Source of the DNA: Epiperipatus broadwayi
Lineage: Eukaryota > Onychophora > Udeonychophora > Euonychophora > Peripatidae
DNA: 64,000 nucleotides
NCBI GenBank assembly: GCA_028023455.1
Contig: JAQFVV010006717.1
Span: forward strand, 368,886-432,885
Direction of reading: 5' to 3'
The notes under the pieces are model-generated. The model saw only the letters and a list, made by a program, of their open reading frames with translations, made no database searches and was not told the origin of the DNA. Positions within the stretch are counted from its first letter, which is position 1. The number at the start of each line of letters is the position of its first letter. The position numbers and the translations under genes are program-made. Below, piece after piece: positions 47,516-58,125 of this stretch.

Positions 47516-49368
47516 GGATGATTTGAATATCCAGTCGCTGGAGTATTAACCTCAGTGTTAGTGGTATCATATGGATAACTCCCTGGTTGTAAATTAGTAA
47601 CACGACTATATTCATGATTTCTATTGTAACCTCCATGATCCCGGTATGGATTTTGTCTTCTATTATTGTGGTAATTTCTGGTAAACCTTTGCATGCGACC
47701 TGTAAATTGGTTTCTTGGTATATGATAATTTACGTTTGCTAAATTATAATTAGAGTTATCTCTTGTAGTTCCAGTTGATTTATTACAAATACCATCACTA
47801 GCTTCTAATATTCCCAAGATATCTGCTACTTCCTCAACGGTATGTCGATCTGCAGCCACCAATGTTTGTTCAATATGCCTTGGTAAATTTCTACGCAAAA
47901 TCCGTACAATTTGAGTTTCAGATAATGGAAATGCATTTAGGGTTTTGAATTTGGCCACTTGATGTCTAAAAAATTGAGTATAACTCCCATCACGAGAAGT
48001 ATATTTTTCGTGAGAAAGTCTATGGCGTATAAAATCTTGTTTATCCTCATTCCAGAAGTTATTCATTATTGCTTCACGATAATCACCATAAGTTTGAGGC
48101 CTTTCAAACAGAGATCTCCACCATTCTTTAGCTGAAGCGTATAAATGGTTACTAGCAATTGCCAACTTTTCTTTCTCTGACAGGATACTAAGTGTAAACA
48201 ATTCTTCTAATGTATTCAGGTATTCCATAGGATTTTCATGATACTCACCTTTAAAAACTTTAACATTAATGAACTTTGCAGCATTATGATTCATATATGA
48301 ATCACTAGATATTTGGTGTGGAAAATCAGAAGATCTTTTAGATTCTATTAAATTTGTTCCATTATTAACTTTATCTAAACAACACTTACAATTTTCTTTA
48401 TTTATCAATTCCTTAACAAATGTCTCATCCTTAAGATAATCTCTGTCTATAATATTATCTTTCATTTTATTTATATCTATCTTTATTTCATATTCTTTCC
48501 ATTGTTTTTGCAAATTTGTTATATATTCACAATTTTCTAACGTAATGATTTTTATTTGCTCAATTTTTACATCCATTTCTGCCACATCCTTTCGTACCTC
48601 TATTTCATAATTTTTACAGGTTTCAATTTCATTATTATTTATATATTCTGAAAGGGGTCTTAATTTTCCTTGAATTTGATCCAATTTAACATCTATTTCT
48701 TGTATACGATTAGAAGTAACTTCATTTACTACATTAATACGTTCATTTATATCTTGTAATTTATTAATATCAATCAACTGTTCCTCTTGCTGCAATCCCA
48801 CAGCAATTTTAATTTCAGCAGAGATAGTCGTATATAGGTTTTTAAATGAAGATTCATTATCAATTTTCAATGCTTGGAACTTATCCCATAATACTTTATT
48901 ATCATTAATAATCTTTTCCTCAAATTCCCCATGTTCTTTCTTAGACTCTTCTAATCTGGCCATAATTCCTTGATTTTCTTCCTTCATTTCATTATTTATT
49001 TCTTCAATTTTTGCTTTTAAAGAATTAGCTTCAACCATTGTCTCTTCTCTATATTTTTCCATCTTTTCATCAAATTTTATTTCTACTCTTCTAACACTAT
49101 TATCTACCAGAGCTTTTAATTCATTAGAATTGGTTTTCATCTCAGCTCTAAGTTCTTTTAATTCATTAGAGTTAGTTTTTAAACCAATCTCTAGTTTCTG
49201 GGAAAGTTCATCAGAATTTGTTTTTAAACTGGTTTTCATCTCAACTTTAAGTTCATCATATTTAGACTCTAGTCTATCATATTTGGTATTTAACTCAGCT
49301 CTAAAATTTTCCATAAATTCTCTTAAATCAAAATCACCACTAACTGACATTTCACTACTGTTATCCAT
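47506..49368 (-). CDS. gag: Retrotransposon Gag protein, upper unit
   Basis: Intact 620-codon ORF from ATG at 49368. It has the same domain order as the lower-unit gag: long coiled coil, Retrotrans_gag core at about 365-525, Arg/Asn/Tyr-rich tail, no CCHC knuckle. The seven differences are mostly mild (I/T and N/S in the first coil, I/A, I/M, N/D, R/K, I/V). Both copies are free of stops and frameshifts although neither element has pol, so either both are very young or gag is kept under selection in cis. Confidence 0.88.
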   Translation of the reverse strand: MDNSSEMSVSGDFDLREFMENFRAELNTKYDRLESKYDELKVEMKTSLKTNSDELSQKLEIGLKTNSNELKELRAEMKTNSNELKALVDNSVRRVEIKFDEKMEKYREETMVEANSLKAKIEEINNEMKEENQGIMARLEESKKEHGEFEEKIINDNKVLWDKFQALKIDNESSFKNLYTTISAEIKIAVGLQQEEQLIDINKLQDINERINVVNEVTSNRIQEIDVKLDQIQGKLRPLSEYINNNEIETCKNYEIEVRKDVAEMDVKIEQIKIITLENCEYITNLQKQWKEYEIKIDINKMKDNIIDRDYLKDETFVKELINKENCKCCLDKVNNGTNLIESKRSSDFPHQISSDSYMNHNAAKFINVKVFKGEYHENPMEYLNTLEELFTLSILSEKEKLAIASNHLYASAKEWWRSLFERPQTYGDYREAIMNNFWNEDKQDFIRHRLSHEKYTSRDGSYTQFFRHQVAKFKTLNAFPLSETQIVRILRRNLPRHIEQTLVAADRHTVEEVADILGILEASDGICNKSTGTTRDNSNYNLANVNYHIPRNQFTGRMQRFTRNYHNNRRQNPYRDHGGYNRNHEYSRVTNLQPGSYPYDTTNTEVNTPATGYSNHPLN

Positions 49369-50554
49369 TATTACTAGAACTATAATATTATATACTCAAA
49401 AAAAAATAAAATCTAAGATATATATATATATTTATTTCTATATAGTAATTATCACAGATCAAGGGCTCACCATCTCCAATCATTATTCCAACAAGCAATT
49501 ATTTAACTAAAAAAAAAAAATACAAGCCTTTTTAATCTTATAATACATAATAGCTATCTGACAATCTAAATCTTACTTATTTGAACTCATGTTTAAAAGT
49601 CATTTATAATGAAAAAAAAATGAAACATTAATATGTTTGTTTTCAAACCCTAATTGATAATCAATGTAATAGATTATTTGTTATAACAATAATTAATTAA
49701 TCAAACCCTTAAGTTTAATGTTATATATTTATGTTATATACTTATCTATTCCTCCAAAGATCTGATAGATACTGACAACCAAAAGATTGATTAGCACTTT
49801 ACAACCTTGATGTAGATAAAAGAATTCAATCATTATTCCCAAAGCATACAATGTTTCATGAACACTTAGATGATTATCACATTTCATTCTATCCAATTTA
49901 CTACAACCCATAATAATTTTCTGAAAACACTATTACACTACCCTGCTTATATTTAAGTCTTAGGGGCTATTACTTATAAAATATTTCCTTGCTCATCTTA
50001 AGGAGACTTAGAGGCAAATATTATACATACATCAAAATAATTATACCTTACTCTCTCTGGAGTTTTAAAGATAAAATCATGGCAGGACCACTGTTAACTG
50101 CTTCATGATAAATAATAATAATAATAAACATCAAAATTTGGGTTGGAGCAATGAATGAGATTAATCAATCACAAATGACATGAATGCACTACATCCCTAA
50201 GACAATGACAAAAAATTCCCCATCCAACATCAATACTTACAACAGAACCAACCAAACTCCAACAATCAAATATCCCATCCAACCTTCAAAATTATAGATT
50301 TTCTACAACATAAACTTTCCAAATATGGACAAAATTATTATGCCGTACTTTAACACCATCATTAAAAAATAATACAATAATATTAACCATCACCATCTAA
50401 ACATAAGGCTAAAATATTTCCATTTATATAAAAAAAAATTAAACACACAAAAATGCTTCTCTTTCTTTAAATTATACATCTCATATTAATATATATATAC
50501 TACACATCTCTCAGGTATGTGGGGTATTTCAAGCCCTAATTAGCTTATTTCGAG
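49369..50554 (-). other. Leader of the upper unit
   Basis: About 1.2 kb between the primer-binding site and gag. This is the uninterrupted version of the leader, with the ATA run at about 50110-50125 where the lower unit has its hairpin insertion. Confidence 0.65.
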
Positions 50555-50571
50555 CCCTAGTTGTTGCGCCA
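50555..50571 (-). other. Primer-binding site, upper unit
   Basis: Same TGGCGCAACAACTAGGG on the minus strand, 2 nt from LTR-4. Confidence 0.65.
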
Positions 50572-50573
50572 AA

Positions 50574-52504
50574 TGTAATGGAACGTATATGAGGCAGCCC
50601 ACGATTGGGCAAGCCAAATGTAATGGAACGTATATGGTGCAGCCCACGGAACGTCTATTAGGTATTCCATTAAAATTAAAGAATGAAGAAAAACAAAATT
50701 ATTCCAGTTATATTTAAATAAATTGTTTAAATGCCCTTCCAGCTAGCTATACATAAAACAAATCTAAAATCATGTAAAGCAATGAGACCTATCTTTATAA
50801 TTTATTTTTAAGGTTGATGTGACTAACTAATCAAATATATATATTAGAAACAATAGGACTTTTACTAAATTCAAATATACACATCTAACTATGTAAATTT
50901 ATGTACCTCTAAATATATAAATGAATAATAATATGTGTAAGTGACCTACAAACCAAATAATAAATGAAATATGAAATTATCTTTTATTAATTATAAATTC
51001 AATTAATTTCATAATAACTTTGGCATTAAAAGAAAATAAGAATAATATAGTATCGCTCTTTTAAATAATTACAAAGGCATTATTTATAAAAACAAATAGT
51101 ACATCCTTTATTTTATGTTATAGTTCAACTTTAAATAATATTGATGTTTTAAATATAAATATAAAGAATAACTATGTGTATATACTTGTAATAAGTATAT
51201 ATAGATTAAATATATAAAGACATATTTTGCCTAACCATTATAATATAAATATAACAATTCATATATAACTTCAACCTATAAATTACATTTTAAGATTTTT
51301 AAATTATTTAAGATAATTATCTGAACATCTGTTATACGTCTAATATTATTATAAAACAAGATGCTTAAATTGACCACTTATAAAACGTTGTATTTTATAA
51401 TAAAAAAAAATAAAAGTAAATAAAAAAAAAATATATCAATCTCAAAAATATATTTATATATTACTCATACATATATAAAATTATTAAATACCTTTTAAAG
51501 TTCATTTAGCTAATTTTCCTTTCCAAAAAGTTAATTTATTCCATGAGTTCTTTTATCCGTTTACTTTTGATTATTAGAATGCATTCTATCGAAAGGCGAA
51601 AAAATTATTATATTAAAGAAAATTGTTAATCCTTAGATATATGCATATTTTATCCGTTTTAAAATTTCCTTTTTTTTAAAAAAAAAATAAATAAACAAAT
51701 TAAAATGTTAAATCCAGCATGTCAATTCCAATTACTTCCAGATTATGATTAAATTGACGATTATACATTTAAGATAGCTATATCAAGTTTCAACTCCAGA
51801 CGCGACGAAATTTATACATTGAATTTTTTTATTTAGTTGTTCCATTGAAAATTGCCTTGGAATAAATGAAAGCGATGATGCAGCCTCCTGGCTGCGATTC
51901 TTGATTAACCTGCCATAATTTATGTATTTACCATAAGATATATATATTATTTCAGTATTTTGAAGAATAGTAAATTTTATAGAAATAAAGTGTAACAAAA
52001 TTTTATCCTTCAGTTGTTTGTTCTATATCTATTCCAATAATAATATATAATAATAATGGCTTCCTTATTGTTGTTGCTGTTGTTCCATGCGCCAGCAGAT
52101 GCTATTTTAAAACTCATGTTATATATGTTCTCTTTTTAAAACAATTAACATTAAAATAAAAATAAAATATCAAGTATATATATAAAAAATATTAAATTGA
52201 AAATTTGACATCTTTAAAAATATACATAAATAATTATTTATTGCATTTAATAATCATTATAAATAAAATAATTTTTTTAATCAACAATTTATATGTCCTT
52301 ATTTATTTTAATAATTAAATGTTTATAACGATGTACTATCAATATATATAAATAAAATAATAACTTCAAATAATAACTATATTTAATAAACATAAAAGAA
52401 AAATTTAAATATTTCATATGTAAACATCAACTTAAAGAGATTTTTTTTTTTAATAACAAATAACAAATTTTTAAAATATAAATATTGACTTATCGATATT
52501 TACA
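50574..52504 (-). repeat. LTR-4 (5' LTR of the upper unit)
   Basis: 1931 bp. Terminal modules start at 50574 and 50619, followed by a rearranged third piece. It is bordered on the right by (TA)n. Confidence 0.85.
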
Positions 52505-52509
52505 ATATA

Positions 52510-52545
<36 letters not shown>

Positions 52546-52552
52546 AACTATT
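52505..52552. repeat. (TA)n at the right edge of the LTR block
   Basis: TA dinucleotides with one ACAT interruption, directly after LTR-4. Confidence 0.85.
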
Positions 52553-53560
52553 TTTACTCTCCATACTAGTTCTTCATCTCTCCAATTGCCCTATTTTTTA
52601 TTAATGGATCTATTTTTTATCCCATTCCTTACCACTATAACCCTCAACAATCCTTCTAACACAATCATCCCACCTTTTGTATAAGTATACTGATATAAAT
52701 TCTTCATCCAAATCTTCTGCATGCTGCATTACCTTTCTCACCCATTTTGTTGCCTGCCTTTTATTCATAACCCAAATAAATACTATTTTGGCTATTCTTT
52801 TATTATCCATAAATTGCAATCTACCAAACATTTTCATTTTGTTTTTTGCTTCTCTCGTGCAAAACATGACCATCCTATTTCTTGTTGAATTCCCTCTTTT
52901 GCTGTCCACATATCTGCATCTAATGCATGTCTTTCTACTTTCCTTTGTAATTTTTCTAAGTATTTTAATACCCTTTTACTAACATATAATGCATAACCCT
53001 GCTACTGCAACTCCCATACAATTCTAGCTACATCATATTTATTATATCAAAATACTGTTAATTTCTTTATCAATCCCTTTTTTTTCTTCACTTCATTTAT
53101 CAATTTTTTCTCCCATTCATCTAATCAATTTTTCTGATTATTTAAGAGGATTCACAAATAACTATATCTATCCACCACATTTAACTTTATATCCCCCAAT
53201 AAAAAATTTTCGTCTTCACTTTCCCCAGTATTAACCATCATTATTTTTGATTTTTCTTCACTAAATTTAATCCCCATCTTTTTACCTACCCTTGTGCATG
53301 TCCTCAGCATAACATGAATATCTTCTCTTTTTTCTGCACACAAAAAGACATAATCTGGGAAAAAAAGTCTTGACAAAGTATATACTCCCTTGCCATCTAT
53401 TAATGGTATCTCTATCTCTCTTCATAGTCTTTTTATTGCTTTCCCCATTTCACTTAAATACAACAAAAACAAAATAAGTGACAGAACCTCCTTGCTTTAG
53501 TTGCACCCCATTTTAACTTTAACTGATGCTATATCCCTAATTTATATGTATAATAATTAT
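52553..53560 (-). pseudogene. LINE reverse transcriptase remnant, 5' of the LTR block
   Basis: The minus strand reads SLILFLLYLSEMGKAIKR, as in the SPxLFxLY segment of LINE RTs, then IPLIDGKGVYTLSRLFFPDY with the metal-binding box degraded to FPDY, then CAEKREDIHVMLRTC and GIKFSEEKSKIMMVN (ORF 53376-53152). Downstream, ORF 52909-52610 (NKRQATKWVRKVMQHAEDL ... VYLYKRWDDCVRRIVE) is the region after the RT. Frameshifts and the altered catalytic box show it is dead. The C-terminal zinc knuckle of this LINE is probably the one at 37000-37185. Clade not determined. Confidence 0.68.
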
Positions 53561-54050
53561 TTTCATATACACCTGGGTCTTGTTTTATGCAGATTACTTT
53601 AATGTGATTTTGAAGTTATGCAATTCATGTTTCTTCTTAATATCCTTCATATTTCACTATATTTATTAGATATCAAGAAATTTAAATTATTAATAACTTA
53701 TTTTTACTTGAAATACTTTTTTTTTTCAAAAATATAATGTTATATTAGCAGCTTATGTTAATATAGCCATAAGCTGCATTTAGAATCTTAGCTTCTATGT
53801 AAATAACATACTTATACTAATGAGTAAATAATGATAATAGATTTATACATACGTATAAAATATCACAATAAATATTGAAAAAGTTTAAACTTTTAAAATG
53901 TATTTTATTAGATATTAACAGAAATAAATATTTTTTTAGATATGTAAAATAAATAATAAAGATTTTATTGATTTTATAAATTGAAAATAATCTTTCAAAT
54001 GATAATGACTAATCTTTTTGTTTTGATTGTGCTCTCATTTTTTAATATAG
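53561..54050. other. AT-rich DNA with no supported gene
   Basis: No ORF. It ends in a pyrimidine-rich stretch and AG that would serve as the acceptor of the candidate exon at 54051. Confidence 0.5.
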
Positions 54051-54125
54051 AAACAGCACAAGACTGGAAGTGGTTCTAGTTGTACAACACATCACGAATC
54101 TGATTTCTTACTAGTTCACAAATGA
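54051..54125 (+). other. Possible terminal exon of a host gene
   Basis: Follows TCATTTTTTAATATAG and reads KQHKTGSGSSCTTHHESDFL then LVHK and a stop at 54123. About 300 bp downstream is also of higher complexity, and an AATAAA occurs at 54771. A second frame is open for a similar length, so coding status is uncertain. It could belong with the candidate exon at 32472, both on the plus strand, but nothing proves this. Confidence 0.22.
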
Positions 54126-55858
54126 ACACAATTTGTGGTATGCCTGCTTGGAAAAGTTTTTCTTGAATATTTGTTTTGGGGAATTTAACTGTAAAATTAA
54201 GGTCATTCTATGAGTTGTGACATAGCTTCATCTTTTATGTTTTTGTTTAGGATATCGAGTTGCCATGTTGAGATCTCTAATATCATGAGGCTCAGGGCAG
54301 CTTCCACACCTGTTCCCACCTCTGATTGTCTTTGATCTTAGGTATATCACTAAACATCACATAATGTTTTAGCTTATTAATGATTATATAATTTAAAATG
54401 ATCAGAAATCCATTCTTTGGTGAAAAATCGCAATCTCTTTAATTCAATAAAAATTCTCTTTCAATGTAAGGTGTTCATATTCTCCATAAATGATTATATA
54501 TATATATATATATATATAACTAAGTGCATACTTCATATCAAGGAAATCTGTTTTATTCAATGGCAACATGCTTTAAATATAACAAGAGTATTACAATTTT
54601 TTTTAAATTTAAGACATTATATTCTCATGGCATGCACATGAATATAGATACTATCACACCCATGAATTACCTAGTTTCCTAGGAATTTGTTTGTTTTATT
54701 TGTTTTTTAGTGTTCTATTTTAATTGCTTTATTACTTGTTTTTTTTTATTTTATATTTTATATGTGGATTAATAAAATATGTATAGTGATTTTTTAAATA
54801 TATAATAGTATGGAATGAATTTTATACGTAATAATATATGTAGGGTTTTAATTTTTTTTTTTTTTTAATTTTTTGAAAGAGTTTTTTTTGTATTTTTTTT
54901 TTTTTTTTGTAATTATTTGTATAAGGTTTTTGTGCTGTCATTTATATTGTACATACATGTATTAAAGCAATTAGTAATTTTTAATTTGTGTTTGTAAAGT
55001 AATTTTTAATTTGTATTTGTACTTTTTTTTATATTTTTGTAGGGTTTTGTAAAATTTTATAAATATGTTATAAGAATGTAATTACTGGGGATTTTTTGGT
55101 TTTAAAGCAATGAGTATGAAATAACAGTTGGTTGACTGATAAGAATTGTTGTATAAGAAATCTGTTACAAAAAGAGGAGCTTATGTAAGGAATGTTTTTT
55201 TTTTAAAAAAATTAAAAATAATGATTTATAGAAAAAAAAAAAAAAACTTATAGAATTATATTTGTTATACGATATGTAAATGTTGTAATTTTAACGTTTA
55301 AATTTTGGAAATAGTCATTTTGCTGGTAAATTAAAACAGTTGTATAGAAAAGTAATTATGTGGGTTTTTTTCTTTATTAGTATTTTTTTCTATTTTCTTG
55401 AGTTGGTTCATATATTCATTATATATATACAATGCTTAAGTTTCATTAATATTTAATAGAGATCTAATAAACAAACGATACCGTGATAATTCTACGAACT
55501 ACTATATCCTAATACACATTTAGAAATGACTCATTTTAAGTCTCTATGATAGATGCCATTCTCACTCCAAAAGAAAAAAAACAAAATATTATAAAGTGAA
55601 TTCACTTTTGAATATATTCTTATGATTAATCAAATTATCAAGTTATTCGCAACTGAAAATATGTATATTGAGAATAATGAAAAAAATAATTAACAACTTA
55701 AATAGTCTTTATCTAGATATAAATTTAAAAACAGGGTTATATTAACATATCTATGCTATACAAAAAGTATGTGTGTAATGAATCATATGATTTTCTTATA
55801 AAATTCAATACCTGTTTCTTTAATTCACAGTTTTTCGATGTAGAAACACTAAAATAAA

Positions 55859-55861
<3 letters not shown>
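54126..55861. other. AT-rich DNA with no supported gene
   Basis: Moderate complexity to about 54330, then T-rich low-complexity DNA with a (TA)n at about 54497-54518 and a short near-duplication (TAATTTTTAATTTGTGTTTG) at about 54970-55020. Confidence 0.5.

Positions 55862-55903
<42 letters not shown>
55862..55903. repeat. (TA)n at the end of Penelope-like fragment C
   Basis: About 21 TA units at the 3' end of a minus-strand Penelope-like fragment. Confidence 0.85.
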
Positions 55904-55905
<2 letters not shown>

Positions 55906-56345
55906 CTTATAATTGAGTATTTATAAATACAGTAATTATATATATGTAAAGTAGAAACTTAAAAATATTATCCACTGAAGAGCACTTTTGCCCATCCTCG
56001 TAGACTTTGTCAACTAACACTTTCAAAGGCTAATCTTTCCACAATTACATGATCTTAATATTTGCTGCCTGTCTATTAATTAAGTCTTGTTTGTAATTCT
56101 ATATTAGCATAGCTTCCTTAATTTTTCTTTTGTTGTTATTTTTTTCAATTTGCAATATTTTTACATCTGAAGTTAAAACCATAAATACATGACTTATTAT
56201 GGTCATAAAAAATAGATATTGGAACATTATTATTTAATTTGCAATTTTGTTTCATTTTCTGAACCCTTTTTAATAACAGCAAGTGATCTTCAGTTCTTTT
56301 TTCCAATGTGCATTTTGATTCCCCTATATATCTGGTACAAATATT
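55904..56345 (-). mobile_element. Penelope-like element fragment C (GIY-YIG end)
   Basis: 5'-truncated minus-strand piece. It reads RYIGESKCTLEKRTEDHLLL, then KRVQKMKQNCKLNNNVPISI and FYDHNKSCIYGFNF: the YIG part and later region of a GIY-YIG nuclease, followed by a 3' tail. It matches fragment D in inverted orientation over both coding and 3' parts, and both end in (TA)n. A different family from copies A/B. Confidence 0.72.
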
Positions 56346-56388
56346 GAAATGTATTGAAATGAATTGTTAAATGTTGGTTACAATTATA

Positions 56389-56391
<3 letters not shown>

Positions 56392-56471
<80 letters not shown>
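56392..56471. repeat. (TA)n between fragments C and D
   Basis: About 40 TA units at the centre of the inverted pair. Confidence 0.88.
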
Positions 56472-56477
<6 letters not shown>

Positions 56478-56815
56478 AATTATTAAAAATTTTAATATGA
56501 AATACAAGAATAACAATATTAATACTATTGATTCTCCTTCTAATAAAAAAATATGGATAACAATACCATATATTTCAAATGATCAAGTAAATTTTATAAG
56601 GAAAATTTATAAAGGTACATGTGACAGTGCATTTTACACACCTCCTACATCAAACAAATTAATAAATAACTCTAAAAATAAAACCTCATTTGTAAATAAA
56701 ATCTGCATCATTTATAAATGGATATATAGGTGAGGTAGTGGATATATAGGGGAATCAAGATGCACATTGGAAAAAAGAACTAAAGAGCACTTGCTGTTAC
56801 TAAAAAGGGTTCACA
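56472..56815 (+). pseudogene. Penelope-like fragment D, first part
   Basis: Reads KKIWITIPYISNDQVNFIRK and then TSFVNKICIIYKW, a TGA, GSGYIGESRCTLEKRTKEHL, LLLKRV: the end of the RT-to-nuclease linker and the YIG half of GIY-YIG. A short duplication of TGGATATATAGG next to the TGA seems to have broken the frame. The (TA)n upstream marks 5' truncation. The coding sequence is interrupted after LKRV by the insertion at 56812-57537. Confidence 0.7.
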
Positions 56816-57537
56816 TGTAAATAAGCATTTATTTTATATAGTGTATGTTTACAATTGTATTACATTCAAATATCAGCTTTTCAAGCTAATTGTGCATATG
56901 CTTTTGCGAGTGTTAATAATAATAAATGCTTTCTCTCCAATACAAGATATAGTATTTATGCAGGAATAAAATGAATCCAATTATTCCTACGACTCAAATG
57001 CTTATATATGAGCAAATCTGAAGTACTGGCAAGGAAAGTTGCTCATATATAAGCATTTGAGTCATAGGAATGAGTGGATTCATTTTATTCCTGCATAAAT
57101 ACTATATCTTGTTTTGGAGAGAAAGTATTCATTTATTATTATTAACACTCACAAAAGCATATGCCCAATTAGCTTGAAAGCTGATATTTAAATGTAATAC
57201 AATTGTAAACATATGCTTTATAAAATAAATGCTTATTTACATATGATTAAGTTTCAGTTAGAGTGACGTTTAGTAAATTCTAGACAATTTCACCGACGTC
57301 AATCATTCAGACATTGTATATAGTAATTTAAAGAGAGCTTTCCATCCTCATGCTTTCCTTGCCAGAACTTCAGATTTGTTCATATATAAGCATTTGAGTC
57401 GTACAAATAAGTGGATTCATTTTATTCCTGCATAAATACTATACCTTGTATTGGAGAGAAAGTATTCATTTATTATTATTAACACTCACAAAAGCATATG
57501 CACAATTAGCTTGAAAGGCTGATATTTGAATTTAAAA
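56812..57537. mobile_element. Palindromic insertion inside Penelope-like fragment D
   Basis: Interrupts the nuclease region. The host sequence before it ends TAAAAAGGGTT and the sequence after it resumes TAAAAAAGGTTTAGAAAATG, so an imperfect ~10-bp target duplication is likely. The insert has a 204-bp arm (56812-57015), a 23-nt loop and the inverted arm (57039-57245), then about 100 bp of unique sequence and a third, partly truncated copy of the arm with loop (57350-57537). The fragment at 7368-7450 is another member. No ORF. Confidence 0.68.
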
Positions 57538-57950
57538 AAGGTTTAGAAAATGAAACAAAATTACAAAGTAAATAATAATGTTTCAGCATCTATTTTTACA
57601 ACCATTATAAGTCATGTATCTATGGTTTTAACTTCAATCATAATAATGGGAAAATATTGCAAATTGAAAAAAATAACAACAAAAGGAAAATAAATATATG
57701 CTAATATACAAATAAAAACAAGATTTAATTAACAGACAGGCATCAAATGCTGAGATCACAGAATTGTGGGAAGGTTAACCTTTAGTGTGTTAGTTGACAA
57801 AGACTATGAGGACAGTTGAAAGCACTCCTAAGTGGATAAATTTTTTCAAGTATACTTTACACATATCTAATTAGTGCATTTATAAATATTCAATTATAAA
57901 ATTACATATACTGATTTGAAGAAATACAAGCATTGAATTATAATATTATT

Positions 57951-57955
<5 letters not shown>
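57538..57955 (+). pseudogene. Penelope-like fragment D, second part and 3' tail
   Basis: Resumes with sequence equivalent to KMKQN...CIYGFNF of fragment C but with stops. It runs through the shared 3' tail (GTTAGTTGACAAAG, GTGGATAAATTTT) to the (AC)n(TA)n run. Its order matches fragment C throughout. Confidence 0.68.

Positions 57956-58007
<52 letters not shown>
57953..58007. repeat. (AC)n-(TA)n microsatellite
   Basis: Short AC run followed by about 21 TA units at the 3' end of fragment D. Confidence 0.85.
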
Positions 58008-58012
<5 letters not shown>

Positions 58013-58125
58013 TACATATAATGGTAATTAACTATTATATAGAGTCTTTCAATCTGCAGAAGTACTTTTGATCAATTCTTTAACCCTGCTAAAGTGTCAT
58101 TAAATTAAAAAAAAACATAATGGAA

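Larger units (their letters stand above)
39377..52504 (-). mobile_element. Tandem gag-only LTR retrotransposon array (LTR-gag-LTR-gag-LTR)
   Basis: Three LTRs (39377-41278, 45230-47138, 50574-52504) alternate with two interiors, all reading on the minus strand. Each interior has a primer-binding site next to its upstream LTR, a leader, one intact 620-codon gag ORF, about 365 bp of tail and a purine-rich stretch before the downstream LTR. No protease, RT, RNase H or integrase is present. The shared middle LTR is what unequal recombination between LTRs, or recombination of cDNA with an integrated copy, would produce. The near-identity of the two gag genes implies recent duplication or mobility. 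Confidence 0.88.
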
